Assembly (NCBI RefSeq): GCF_030272615.1
Contig: NC_081406.1
Span: 246,875,218-246,939,217, forward strand
Direction of reading: 5' to 3'
Source of the DNA: Cryptomeria japonica
Lineage: Eukaryota > Streptophyta > Pinopsida > Cupressales > Cupressaceae
Length of the DNA stretch: 64,000 nucleotides
Shown: one piece after another, positions 33,904-45,081 of the stretch
Layout: each line of letters starts with the position of its first letter
Position numbering within the stretch: the stretch's first letter is position 1
The notes under the pieces: generated by a model
Databases searched by the model: none
The model's input: only the letters and a program-made list of their open reading frames with translations
What the model was told of the DNA's origin: nothing
Position numbers and translations under genes: made by a program

Positions 33904-35265
33904 AAGTTATTCTCATGCACAGTTTTTATTATTAACATGCTTTTGGTTTGTGCAGACATTTATTATCCTTGAAATCCTATATTCAAATGGCTGGTTTGAT
34001 TTGATAAGTTTATAAATATTCATCTTTTTGGAAAAATAGACATCCTCCAAGTCTCTTATAGCAGTGCAAGGGCTTTAAAGTAGTGCAGACTTTTCAACGG
34101 GCTTAAATGCAATAGTGGACGATATCTCTGGAAACAAGGGAAATGCAGAGTAGCTCTAAGTGTTTCACTTGTAGGAAATAACACATGGATTATTTGCCAC
34201 ACAATTTCAGATTTAACATCTCAGTTGCAAAGTGGGAGCAACCATTCATAGATCTTATATTAGATGAGCAACTCGGGTAGGTTTTTCTCACTCACAACTT
34301 TTAGGTCAGGAAAAGCATTAAACGAGTAACTGGCGAAGTAATTTTGTTTCTCCAATCAAGGAGGCTCATTTTTCCATCACATATACTATAAATATTCCTT
34401 TCAAATGCTCTAGATCTATTACAGTATCTCTCTTTGCTAGAGATTATTGTTGATAAGGTGGTTAGAGAAGTATTTCTGCTAGGGAACAAACTTCTGCTGG
34501 CAGTCCAGAAGAATGACCTTGGGGAGGAGCAAGCACACATTGGTGGTCTTTTCCCGCGACAATTTCTTCTCAATAAGCATGTTTTTCTTTCAGTTTATGA
34601 CAACATTAAAAACACGTTGGAAATGTAGAAATATATATACATTCAACGGGCTTTGGACAGACACCATAGAGTAATTGGGCAAGAGATGACAAACTTAGTC
34701 AAGAAGAAGGTAAACCCACTGCTTATTTTACTTAGTGCTCCTCATGATGATTTCATACACCCTCCCCTTCAACCACCAATTTCTCATAATACTCAACCTG
34801 CAATGCCCAACCTCAAACTTCCTTTAGAGTTTGTAGCATCACAGATTGTAGCCGAATTTGCTTCCACTTCTCAAGTGCAAAATGTTGGTGTTAGAGAATT
34901 GTCCCATGAACAACGGGATGAGAATGAACTAAATGTAGAAGCTATGGAGGAATGGAATTTTTTCTATCCTTTGATTTTGTATCAGATGTCATGAAGGTGG
35001 TCAAATTCATATGTAAACTTGTCAAATCTTTGTATGGGTTCGAAAGGCCTTTTTTGGCTTTGTATTTAGGATTTGATCATTTAGTAGTTAGGCTAGATCT
35101 TCGAAATGTTTTAGGCTCTTCTTATCCTATTTGTATTTTATTTTGAGCTATAACAAAGGTTTTCTTGCAAGCTCTTTCCTCCCGGTATGCACTTTGAACC
35201 AGATCTTGTAAAATTTTATTATATTAATATATATTAGTGATCTTCCACTTTTTTTAAAAAAAAAA

Positions 35266-35275
35266 GAGAAATTTG
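35266..35275. repeat. LINE-A candidate target-site duplication, right copy
   Basis: GAGAAATTTG directly after the poly(A) run, matching 4261-4270. Confidence 0.55.
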
Positions 35276-36129
35276 TAAGAGATTAAGTCGTAACAAAGGA
35301 AATTGCTCTCAAATATTGTTTGTTGCTAAGGTCAAAGAAGGTTATTAATGTCATTGAAGTCAAATAAGTCTCTCAAATAGGAAGCCACTACCAAGGGGAT
35401 TTTTCTATTGATCAAGGTTGAAGTGAAGTTTGAAACTACATGTGCGGAAATAGTTGAAATGTCATTGAAGGTAAAGAAATCTTTTCTATTGGGGAGTAGA
35501 TCATTTGCTGGAGAAGATTGTTGTATTGGAGTGTTTAGCTCATTGTTATTCTAGATCACCCAATCCAAGTAAAAACAAGGTGATTCTATTTGATAGAGTC
35601 AAGTTAAATTTGTGTAATTTTGTGTTATGTTTGATTCATATTTCTGAAAATTAAAAGTTGAGAGCCACCACTTGAAGAAGGATACTACAATCATTGCATA
35701 GGAGTTCATAATTGTTTTTTGTATGCCACCTCAAATAAATTCATTGTAGTATGTTGAGTTTTAGGTTTTGATTTGAATGAGAAAATAAGGTGGGGTTTTG
35801 TGTTGAAGTACTAATCAAGGAGAAGAGAAAGCCACAAGTGCAAAAATTCAAGTTGCAACCAAATAGGACTCACAATTTTCAAAAGATAAAGGTAAAGAAT
35901 ATAAGATGTTGTTACAAAGGGTGGTTTAAATTTTCTATTTGAATAAATTGATGCATTTGTTGAAGAATCTATTAAGGAAGTGATAAAGGAAATCAAATAA
36001 GGAGAGACACTTAAAGCTACATAAAGTTATCTAAATTGTTTTAGGAGAAATCAAGTGAATAAGGTGAGTTGAAATCATTTATTTTAATGGGAAAGATAGG
36101 AAAAAAGGTGAAGAAATAAAATTTAATGT
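35276..36129. other. Non-coding or fully decayed DNA
   Basis: A G- and A-rich stretch with many stops in all frames. It may be the decayed 5' part of the G-patch element that follows. No domain, LTR end or promoter could be supported. Confidence 0.4.
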
Positions 36130-37000
36130 AATTTGTGGGATGGATATTTTTAAAGAAGAACTATTAGAGATTAAAAGATACAATTTAGAAATGATATCAA
36201 TTATTTTTTTTTAAAAGGGGTGCAAAAAGAAAACTATCGATTTTTAAATGAAATTAATAATCTTATGGAAAAATTAGAAAGAGTTAATGAGAAAAATAAA
36301 AACTTAGAATCCAAAATAAAATTATTTGATGAGGTCAAGGAAAAGAATAATAATATGGAAGAAAAGTTAAAGATATTAGAAGAGGGAAACAATTTATTAA
36401 TGAAATAAATCTTAAAATTGAAAAAAGAGAATGAACAATTAGTTCCATGCAATGAATCTTTTAAGGTCAAAACTATGGGTTTGTGATGTTTCATGTGGCA
36501 CAAAAGATTTATGTTCTTCATTTGAGAATTTTTATTTTGGTAAAGTTGTTTGTAAGTAAGATGATAATATGTTTGACTTTGCAAATCTTCAAAGATGTGA
36601 TTATGCCAATGTTGCTAGTTGTTTTGAAGACAATGTTGGTTTGAAAATTATAAAAAGAATGGGATACAAAGGTCAAGGATTAGGAAATCATAAACACAAA
36701 ATGAGAGAGCCAATTGAGCCAACAATTAGGACAAAGTATGAAGGCCTAGGGTATGTCACGAGTAAAGGAAATGATGTTATAGATAATAATGTTACAAATG
36801 TTAAATTAATTCAAGAAATGTAGTTCTCTCATTGTAACAAAAAAGGACATACAAGGGACAAAATGTTGGGATTTACATCCTTATACCATATGTGGATTGA
36901 TGAATCATTATGAAAAGACATGTTGGAATAAGGAAATCAAGAATAAATGTATGTCAAGATGCATGAAAATGGGTTGTGGATGGAGTTATGGATCAAGCTG
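36130..37000 (+). pseudogene. Coiled-coil, G-patch, zinc-knuckle ORF remnant
   Basis: In order: a coiled coil (NNLMEKLERVNEKNKNLESK and more, 36220-36408), a Cys-containing linker, then at 36569-36823 a G-patch-like segment NVGLKIIKRMGYKGQGLGNH ending KYEGLGYV. Next come two degraded Cys/His modules, FSHCNKKGHTRDK (36827 on) and YTICGLMNHYEKTC (about 36885-36925), each missing its first Cys. G-patch modules bind RNA or helicases. With zinc knuckles this suggests an RNA-binding Gag-like protein, possibly from an LTR element, but a decayed host gene cannot be excluded. Frame changes near 36440 and 36860 and an in-frame TAG disable it. Confidence 0.45.
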
Positions 37001-37587
37001 GCACAAGCTAATAGGTATGGTCAAAAGAGTTATCCAAGCATAAATATTCCTATATGAAAAAGAAATCATTGTCTTGCTAGATGTCTACAAAAAAGTGAAG
37101 TTGGCGAAAGCAATTTCTATGATTTTTTTTTATGATGTTGATACAGTTGTTATTGCAAAGGAGGTGTTTATTAGCATAAGTATAATTATTTCCAATGCAA
37201 ATTTTACAATGACAATTGATACTATGGCATTGTTAGTTTATTTGAAATTTTGTATAAGTTGTTGGTGATAGCTTTGGACATTGTTTAGTCCTCAATATTG
37301 CATATTTGTGGGATTTAGATTTTGAGATTATGGGTTCTAGAGTTTTGGGAATTGCAAATAGAGAAGAGATGACCATGTATGGTCATGATTGGAGTGAGCA
37401 CCAGAAGAGTGACTACTGGTGTGATTGCATTGATGATTGGAGAATTCAAATTCACCATTCTTTGGAGATGGATAGGGAGAGGCACTAAGTCAAACCAGTG
37501 TTGCAGCACATATTTTTTAGTTTTCTTCAAAATATTCATTATAGGAGAGAAATGATGGAATAATGACCATTTTTATATCAATGTTCA
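37001..37587 (+). other. Unassigned sequence, possible continuation of the G-patch element
   Basis: Two short open stretches (37074-37268 and 37306-37488) have no recognisable motif. They may be the distal part of the preceding decayed ORF. Confidence 0.3.
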
Positions 37588-37830
37588 TTATGAGGGAGAA
37601 TGAAGGATAATAAAAATTAAGTATGTATTTATTATTTGTTTATTAGTAGTTGAAGATTTCAAGTTATATCTGTAAATCTATATATACAACAATGCATTGT
37701 AAGAAAGTAATATAGAATGAATGCAATGTAATTATTTTAAGTTTGATACATTCTTTGAATTGTGTATTATGTGTATTTTTCAGTTTTATTGTGTGTGCAT
37801 ATTCTGTCACTTTAAGTCAACCCTATTTGT
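37588..37830 (+). repeat. Possible LTR start
   Basis: GAGGGAGAA just upstream looks like a polypurine tract, and TGAAGGATAATAAAA could open an LTR. CTATATATACAACAATGCAT near 37680 followed by GAATGAATGCAATGTAA resembles the TATA/R region of small copia LTRs. There is no second copy and no target duplication, so this is tentative. Confidence 0.3.
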
Positions 37831-38470
37831 GCTCACCACAACTCCTTGGCTTTAAAATAATGAATTGTTTATGAAGTATTTTCATTATATTCTTAATACA
37901 TGTTGTAAGAAATAGAAAAATGATGTCTTTAACTAGTTATTTCAAACAAATCTTCATATTTTGCATAGTTGAGATGTGAAAATTTTAATTGAAAATATTA
38001 AAAAATTAATTATTTAGAATTTGATTGGCTAAAACTTTTTAGTGTGGAGCTTAGGTTGAGGTAGAAAATACTATTAAAACAACAAAATATTAAAGGTTTA
38101 ATTGTATTCAAGTGACAAAATAAAATCAGTCTGATTTGAAAAAAATGGTCGATGACACATGTAAAGTATTTTTCCTTTCTTTTTCATGGGAGACATTTTC
38201 TATGTATTTTTAAGAAAACATATTTTTAATAATAAGCTCATATTATATTATTTATTATATATTTAAACATTATTAGTACTTCTCTACAAATCAAATGTTA
38301 GAATGTTTTAATACAAAGCAAATATTTATCTCATATGAACTTAAGATATAAAACTATTAATACATTTAAATATATTGTACTATAAATAATATTATATTAT
38401 ACAATATATAACTAATATATATTAGTTATATAATGGATCATATAAAATTATTTATAACATAAATATAATA
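37831..38470. other. AT-rich intergenic DNA
   Basis: Very AT-rich with no coding signal. It contains the perfect palindrome AACTAATATATATTAGTT near 38410, which is of a kind common in such AT-rich sequence. Confidence 0.5.
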
Positions 38471-41400
38471 TAATTCGCATGAGTAGTGGCATAATGCTCG
38501 CCAAGAATACCCTAGAGAAACTAACCAACAAACTAAGAAAATGGAGATTTTTTTTTTTGGCACAATTATAACACATACATTAACTACACATGATCATATA
38601 AACATAAATAAGCCAGTGGAATTAACTCACATCACATAAGTTAACATCCAAAAGATATACATTCCCTAGGGTATCTCAACGTCACTACTTAACTTAACAT
38701 CAAGATATGAACAATGTCTATTCCCTCTACCACATTAATCCTTTATTGTTTCTAACATCCATTTCAACTAAGATACATATAAAGATAACCATATAACTAC
38801 ATCAGTATGCATACATGATTCTCAACTTATTAACATATCCTAAGTTTACATTATCTTTTATTCATGAATCCAAGTCACACTAGTACTATCTATATGAAAG
38901 GTTCATTTTAATGCACCAAATCCAAATGTTCCTAACCAATACTTCCAACATCTAGATGATACCATCAAATTCAAACATAAACAAATTCATTTCTTAATAA
39001 AGGCATCTACATAAGAATTCAAAATGTTACATATTCTCATGTCACAAGTAATACAAATATGATCATTACAAGAATCCAACATTTGTTCCAACAAGGAATC
39101 ATAGTCTTCAATTACAAATATAATCATCCTAATTACATATTATATCCTTTACAAGGAAATCACCCATTATACAACTTCTATTCCAATAATGAATCATAGT
39201 TCCTAATTACAAGATAGATATTTGAATACATGATAAATGAAATCTCTCACAAAAGAACATAGAACATATCTGCTCCAAGAATCCAAACACAAGTTGAAAA
39301 GAGAGAAAATCTTCAATGCACATGAACATCCAACAAAGAAGAATCCCAATGGAAGAAGGCATCAAACCACCCGACCATGTGGAACCAAAAAGGTCCACCC
39401 CTCATGCTCCAAAGAATGACATAAGGTCCCAAACACACTCTACACCTAGGTTGACACCTAACCTCCAAGGAAACATAACAAAAGACTAACTCTCGACAAT
39501 ATCAACATCAAAGCAATGAACAAAATACTCAACTAGGCTTAATCATAAATTACGAAAAACCCACCAAAGGCAACCGTCAAATTAAGGCTAAGGTAGTAGG
39601 ACACATGTAGAGAAAGAGTGTCATCACATGCTATCAACAAGGGTTTCCCTAGTGGTTAGACTCCAGTGTCCATCAATTAGAGCTCTCTTAACCCCGACAC
39701 ACAAGTGGTACCCATGTGGAACCAACTCAACCTCTCGTTAAGACAAGGGGGTGTAGTCATGCCATTCCAGACCTTCCCAATCTCATCTTGTGCTTGTACT
39801 AGAATGCTAGGCCATGAGTGAGGCACCACAAATTATCTTGTTTAATGTGAGATCTACCCAAACCCCTAAATTTATTTAATTAATATTATCACTTAATTAT
39901 AGAAAACTTCCAATGAGATTCCCCGGTAGCCAACTATGGGACCCGACACCCACTTGGAAGCCACTCCCCCTATCATGTTCCTATACCTAGGGTAAAACAT
40001 CATCATAACAAATACACATGGAATCTCAAGAATATCCATCCAAAAAAGGTTCCAATTATATCCAAATGATCCATAATCACAATGAATCCAAATGCCAATA
40101 CCAACATCATACAATGTTACCATATCGTGGAACTGATAGTCTCGATAATGTAATTCATCCAAAAGGAGATTCCAATAATCAAATATCAAGGCATAGCCAA
40201 AAGATAATCCCCAATAGATCTTTATGCAAAACATAACCAATATAATGATTCCAATAATTGTTGCAAATAAGCAATCTCTCTCGAAAATAATAATGCAATC
40301 CAATAATCATTGCAATTCCATAAGAATCGAAAGCAAGGAGAACAACATAGGGAATCACTGAAACAATTGAAATCAGGCCTCTGGTGAAAGTTCAGACTCA
40401 GAAATCATCTGACAAAATAAAAAACAACAGAACAATGCTTATACCAGATACATTGGTGCATTTGCATAGAAAAGTGGCACTTTTACAAAATACTATAGCG
40501 TTTATACTCGAAAGATCAACACTTATATTAACCAAATGACGCTTTTGACAAACAAAATAGCACATGTGACAAACGGTATGGTGCATATGATACATTGTTT
40601 GGCGCATACAACCATTACAATGGCGCATTTAAGATACAGGCTAGTACATATGATAAAATAAATAGTGCATATATGCTACAGTCTGGTTGCTCAGTAGATT
40701 AGTGCATATAATACAAAGAGCTAAAAACATTTTAGGTACAAGGTAAAATTTATGATTGAGTTTGTAAAATACTAGAATAAGGCTCCAGACTCCAAACACA
40801 AATAAAATGAGATGTCCTAATCATAACACATAAGCAACCATATCAAAATAGGGAAGCCAAAGCCACAGATTCCAATTCAATCACCATGATGACAAGAAAA
40901 ACCCAAGCTCTAGAATCAATCAATCTTCACATAACCTTAATAAAGGAAATTCAAGATCATCCTTTCGACCTCTAATAAAAGAGTCTATACATATGAACTC
41001 ACGGCTACCATAGCCTATACAAGGTGATAGAAACCAATCCTCTCATACAACAACCAAACAAGGAAAGAGTAGCCAAGACTCAACAAAAGCATTCACGACA
41101 AAAAAAAGTCTAGAAGTCCCATTAACCAATAAATCCAAATTAAGGTATTAAATGCAAAATTTTCTTAATAACCAAAATTCCCTTTCGACACCCAACAAGC
41201 AATATTTCATAGACACTCTTTTCTTTTCAAAATAAAATACATAATAACTAGATTAGAACCACCGACCTAGAAAAATTAAAGTAATTGTCAAAGATAATCG
41301 AAGAAGAATCCGAAGTCACCAAGCAATCCAAAATCCAACAATTAACACAAATCCAAAAGCCAAGCTCAATCCTCTAGTGTTTGAAGAAAATCCATCCAAG

Positions 41401-42595
41401 ATTAAAAACCAAAAATTCAATAATTTCTCCATCTATAAAAACCCCTTGGCATAATTAAAAATCCATATTTAAAATTAATCTCCCAAAACCATACCTCATC
41501 ACAACCAACCAAAAATAATAAAATTTACCAACCATAATGAAAATCAAGGTAAAATATTATTCTCCAATTCAACCAATAGAAGAAAAGGGTAAGCAAAATA
41601 AACAATAAATCAAATAAATAAAGAGAAGTAAACAATTAATTAAATTAATAAGAAAGTAGAGTAGGTAAATAAACAATAAAACAATGAGTAAAAAGTCTAA
41701 TTAATAAAATAATTAGTACATAAATAATCAAGTGAACCAATAATCAAATGCCAAAATAATATAAATGCTCAGTCAAATATAAAGTCTCAACATAAAATTA
41801 ATTTATTTAATTTAACCCCAATAAATAATTTTATTTATATTTATATTAATACTAACCAAATTAATTTTAAACATTAATAAACTATATAAATCAATTAATT
41901 AATAATCTCAACTCCACAAAGCATCCCATTAGTGGATAAAATAAAATACCACATGACATCTAACAAGGCAACTCTAACCAAGACTCTAGAAGTGACAAGG
42001 TACCAGCTAAGCCTAGAGTATGTGGTAGGGTCTCATGTCACCTTCGATCAACTTGTCATTGGGATTGAAGACATGCTCAGACCTGTGAAACTAGGAAGAG
42101 TCGATGTCTAGTACTTGCATTCCTACACAACACCAACAATACAACAACATATATATTGTATATAATATGAAATAGTCAAACAGGTGAAAGAGAATCGCAA
42201 CATCACACCTTGCTTGCAAATGAATGGTATAACATCATCTCTTTCACGAATACAATGATAATACAATCATGGAAACCATTGCATTATCAATAATCATCAA
42301 CATATCCCATAAATCATAAAGTAGGGTTAGCACATAGCTTAATATCATCAGAAGAAAATACAAACCTCCACAACATATACTAAGTGCTCACAAATATTGA
42401 TCATATTTCCAATCATCAATAGTCCTAAATATATCATCATCCACATACAATCATAATATGCCAATTGTCAATATGAAGTGTCTAGTAACAATTATAAGCA
42501 TCCTAAATATAATAGAGCCATAAGTATCAACCGTAAGCATCATAACAAGTCTAAACAAGGTCTATAAAGTCTATTGATGCATAAAAGAAAGATCA
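38471..42595. other. Strand-asymmetric non-coding block
   Basis: About 4.1 kb rich in A and C and poor in G on the plus strand, with no domain in any frame. It contains a degenerate short repeat (40440-40740) and an AT-rich stretch (41570-41930) with AATTAATTAAAT-like words. These resemble, in general character, the U3 and leader of the Tat-like element at 55.9-58.1 kb. It is probably non-coding retroelement sequence. The minus-strand ORF at 39893-40303 shows nothing recognisable. Confidence 0.4.
40440..40740. repeat. Degenerate short tandem repeat
   Basis: About a dozen loosely spaced units of the type TGGCGCATTT, GACGCTTTTGAC, TAGCACATGTGAC and TAGTGCATAT, roughly 20-30 bases apart. Similar in style to the AGCGCT array at 57796-58095. 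Confidence 0.4.
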
Positions 42596-42850
42596 ATCAG
42601 TGAGGGGCACTACAAGTGGAGTTGGCTTGGGTTGTTGGTTTGCTCCCCATTGGTCTTGAGTTCAATTCAAAGGCTCGAGCTTACTTGATGCATGTTGTTT
42701 GTGGGCAATTTTGTGCATCCCCAGGGGATTTGTCTCACTTCAGCTCACCCCTTCATGGCCCCAATTTGGCAATAAGGAAGACCAAGGAAAGGTAGGTTGG
42801 GCATTGGGCTAAGTAGCAGGGATACCCTTGAGTTACCAAATGAAAAAATA
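42596..42850 (+). repeat. Possible tRNA-derived SINE
   Basis: GTTGGCTTGGGTTGTTGG (A-box-like) is followed about 27 bases later by GAGTTCAATTC (B-box-like, compare GGTTCGANTCC). This is the spacing of a pol III promoter in a tRNA-derived SINE. The segment ends in an AT-rich tail near 42845. No target duplication was confirmed. Confidence 0.3.
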
Positions 42851-42999
42851 ATAATATTATATATTATATAAATAATAAATTATTTATACTATTTTTTTTA
42901 ATCGGTTAATCATAGTTGTGGGGTTGCACCCATTAAATTGAAAAGTTTAAATAAATACATCATATTTTGGCAAAAAAGTCTCTAGAACCCATGAATAAG
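42851..42999. other. AT-rich spacer
   Basis: Simple AT-rich DNA with ATATTATATATT words. Nothing else is seen. Confidence 0.4.
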
Positions 43000-43819
43000 C
43001 TCCAGCCACCTCCAAAATCACCAAACAATCCATTCCTATCCTAAACCGACAAGTTAAACAAGCTATCCACCATACTACTACTATCCCTGTAATAACCCAC
43101 ATGAATGCAAACCTAAAAATAACCCAAATAGATTACAAAAAAATCTAAACCTTTAAGGGTTTGCACCCTATTTTCCATGGGAGCAAAGCTGCATATTAAA
43201 AACTACCTCATATTTCTTTTTCCTTTACATGATAGTCCATTTACCTTATGCAGATCCCATCTCCTAGTCCACATCAGTTAAAGCTATGGTGTTTTCTTCC
43301 CCTCCACTAGGTAGATTTTTGGAGCTCTGAACCCACTTGGCTAATGTCTTGGTTTATCCTAATATAGATTATCAACTATCACACCTCAACAAATAGGGGG
43401 CAAATGATGACCTAAGTGATTGCAATACTTTTCTTGGAGTAGACATTATGTTTTCATGTTTAGTGAATAGGGGCCTTAACACCAGAAATTCCTTTCAGGC
43501 TTGATTTCATCTTATCTACAATGTAATGATGGGGATAAACATCCTTCCACCAAGTAGCTTTGATATCACTTTTCTATTTGGTGTATTAAGCATCTAAGTG
43601 ATCAGTGTAGAAGTATTTGTGATATCAAAGTGGGATACCCTCATAATATAAAGTTTGTTTCTAACATCTATTTTTGGTAGTGAGAGAAATCTCAACAAAT
43701 AGTCATTTGGTAATGTCAACTGCCACTAATATGCATGCAAAGGTAGTGTGCAAATAATTTGTATAACCCTCATCAATCCCCAAAAATTTACCTAGCGAAT
43801 TACCTATAGCTTCAAAGGA
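43000..43819 (-). pseudogene. DUF4283 and zinc-knuckle remnant (LINE ORF1-like)
   Basis: The minus strand gives NSLGKFLGIDEGYTNYLHTT followed by FACILVAVDITK, the second half of a DUF4283 nucleic-acid-binding module. KQTLYYEGIPL and a broken YHKYFYTDHLDA-type knuckle follow. Further on, KSDIKATWWKDVY is recognisable only loosely. Plant L1 ORF1 proteins carry these modules together. Many stops interrupt it. It abuts a gypsy gag remnant at about 43820 on the same strand, so one of the two inserted or recombined next to the other. Confidence 0.5.
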
Positions 43820-44044
43820 TCATGGTTGACTTGATGATGGTATTGGAAAAAGGATTTAGGATAAAAGGAACTTGATAAAGGCTTAGAAGTATCTGTGGGT
43901 TTGACAAGCGAAAGCTTCATCAAATTAGAAATAATTAATCTAAGAATGATATTATGCAATGATTCAGAAAGAGGAGTAAAATTACATGTAACTTGATTAT
44001 AAAAGGGTCATGCTTAATGTTGTAGCTACCACTTGTGTATCAAC
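43820..44044 (-). pseudogene. Gypsy gag remnant, C-terminal part
   Basis: The minus strand reads NQVTCNFTPLSESLHNIILR and FYPKSFFQYHHQVNHDPLKL. These align with FTPLNESLHSIMNK and FDNKSFCQFHRQPGHDIEKC of the gag-only element at 19370-19843, with the Cys residues lost. Its other half is at 54089-55073. The two are separated by the copia-type element. Confidence 0.65.
44040..44044. repeat. Copia-2 target-site duplication, left
   Basis: TCAAC here against TCAAT at 54089-54093. Four of five bases match, and the flanking gag sequence is continuous across the site. Confidence 0.6.
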
Positions 44045-45007
44045 TATTGGCAATTGACACTCATCCGGTTTAGTTGTGTTGTCATTGATGGCAACACACA
44101 CAATTTTGGGTTGTTCACTTAACCGGTACTCACCGGTATTCATTATTTGACAACTGACACAAGTCATCCGACCACAAGGAACCAACACCGTCAGACAAGG
44201 TAAACTGGCAAACTAGGAACTGGTATATGAGGCCGACATGGGAGATTGATCCAACACGTCTACACGACAATGATCAAAGACATTGATCTTGAAGTTTAAT
44301 GAATTTATTTTTGCTTAGGCCGACATGTAAATAAATTGTAATATCATTGTAAGCCGACATAAGGCATTTATGTTTGTGTTTGGGAAGGGTATTTAAGTAA
44401 GCCCGGTTAGGTTATTTTATAGAGACATGCAATGTAATGGAATATAGTGATGTGATATTGTGTGAGCGATCTTGATCGACGAAATGCGAATGTAATTTTC
44501 TAGTAGTCGGTCTTGGATATTGGTTTAGAAGTTTGGGAAGCGAAGCAAGATACTGGTAAAGGAAGACACAATGAAAACTCGTACAACCCGTGCTTTAACC
44601 AAAACTAATCCAACGTAGCAGATGCCCTTTCAGAGTTTAAAATTTTGTTTATAACTCCATATTTGGTGTTTATAGTCAGTGAGGCTCCTTTTATGATAAG
44701 AAGTGTGCTCTAGGTTGTTGGCCTTCCTACATATGCAGGCCCCTATTGTAATATTTATTCATTTGGCCAGTGGATAGATATTGTGGATCACCAATCCCAT
44801 AGTGGTTTTTCCTATTTGAGGTTTTCCACGTATAAATATTTGTGTTATGGTGTATGCTCTTGTGGTTGCTTCATTTCTATTTTTTGTTGTATTCTTTTAT
44901 GGTTACTAGTTACTGAATTGCATTGTTAATAAGGTTAAAACTAATCTTGTCCGTAGAACACTAATTCACCCCCCCCCCCCCCCTTTCAGTGTTCTTGGAT
45001 TCCAACA
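44045..45007 (+). repeat. Copia-2 5' LTR
   Basis: 963 bp, TATTGGCAATTGACACTC (a mutated TGTTGG) to GGATTCCAACA. TTGTCATTGATGGCAAC lies about 40 bases in. A TATTTAAG promoter-like site is near 44390. The GTGGTTTTTCCTATTTGAGG signature near 44802 and a long C run (44969-44983) precede the end. Confidence 0.85.
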
Positions 45008-45026
45008 ATTGGTATCAAACCCTGGT
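45008..45026 (+). promoter_or_regulatory. Copia-2 primer-binding site
   Basis: ATTGGTATCAAACCCTGG. The first ten bases match the initiator-Met site and the rest has drifted from ATCAGAGC. Confidence 0.65.
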
Positions 45027-45081
45027 GCCTTGGACTAAGTCTAACAGTTTAAGGAAGATCCTGAATCCGGAATCCATTGAG

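Larger units (their letters stand above)
4271..35265 (+). mobile_element. LINE-A: L1-type LINE spread by nested insertions
   Basis: The visible parts in order are ORF1 (4291-6588), endonuclease (6585-7250 and 13241-13356), reverse transcriptase (28998-31060), zinc-binding region (31069-31570), RNase H (about 31950-32290) and a T/A-rich 3' end at about 35250-35265. GAGAAATTTG occurs at 4261-4270 and directly after the poly(A) at 35266-35275, with similarity extending about 5 bases further if one base is gapped. This is a likely target-site duplication. The segments join in frame or nearly so across each insertion, which is strong evidence that they belong to one copy. All ORFs are disabled. 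Confidence 0.7.
32291..35265 (+). other. LINE-A 3' region to poly(A), interrupted
   Basis: About 1.7 kb of sequence (excluding the solo LTR) lies between RNase H and the T8/A10 end at 35250-35265. It has short open stretches, such as 34434-34628 (VDKVVREVFLLGNKLLLAVQ) and 34653-34994, but no domain I recognise. This is longer than the corresponding part of LINE-B (about 550 bp), so it may include an extra segment or another decayed insertion. Confidence 0.4.

Noticed and set aside
34434-34994. Two plus-strand ORFs near the LINE-A 3' end
   Set aside because: No recognisable domain; kept only as part of the LINE tail.
38405-38430. Perfect AT palindrome
   Set aside because: Expected by chance in strongly AT-rich sequence; no associated element ends.
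39640-39760. tRNA-like word CCTAGTGGTTAGACTCCAG
   Set aside because: No B box at the right distance and no cloverleaf, so neither a tRNA gene nor a clear SINE.
39893-40303. 136-residue minus-strand ORF
   Set aside because: Rich in Ile, Tyr and Trp with no motif, in a strand-biased region where such ORFs arise by chance.
44969-44983. Long C run near the copia-2 LTR end
   Set aside because: Other copia LTRs here have a shorter C run at the same place; ordinary homopolymer length variation.
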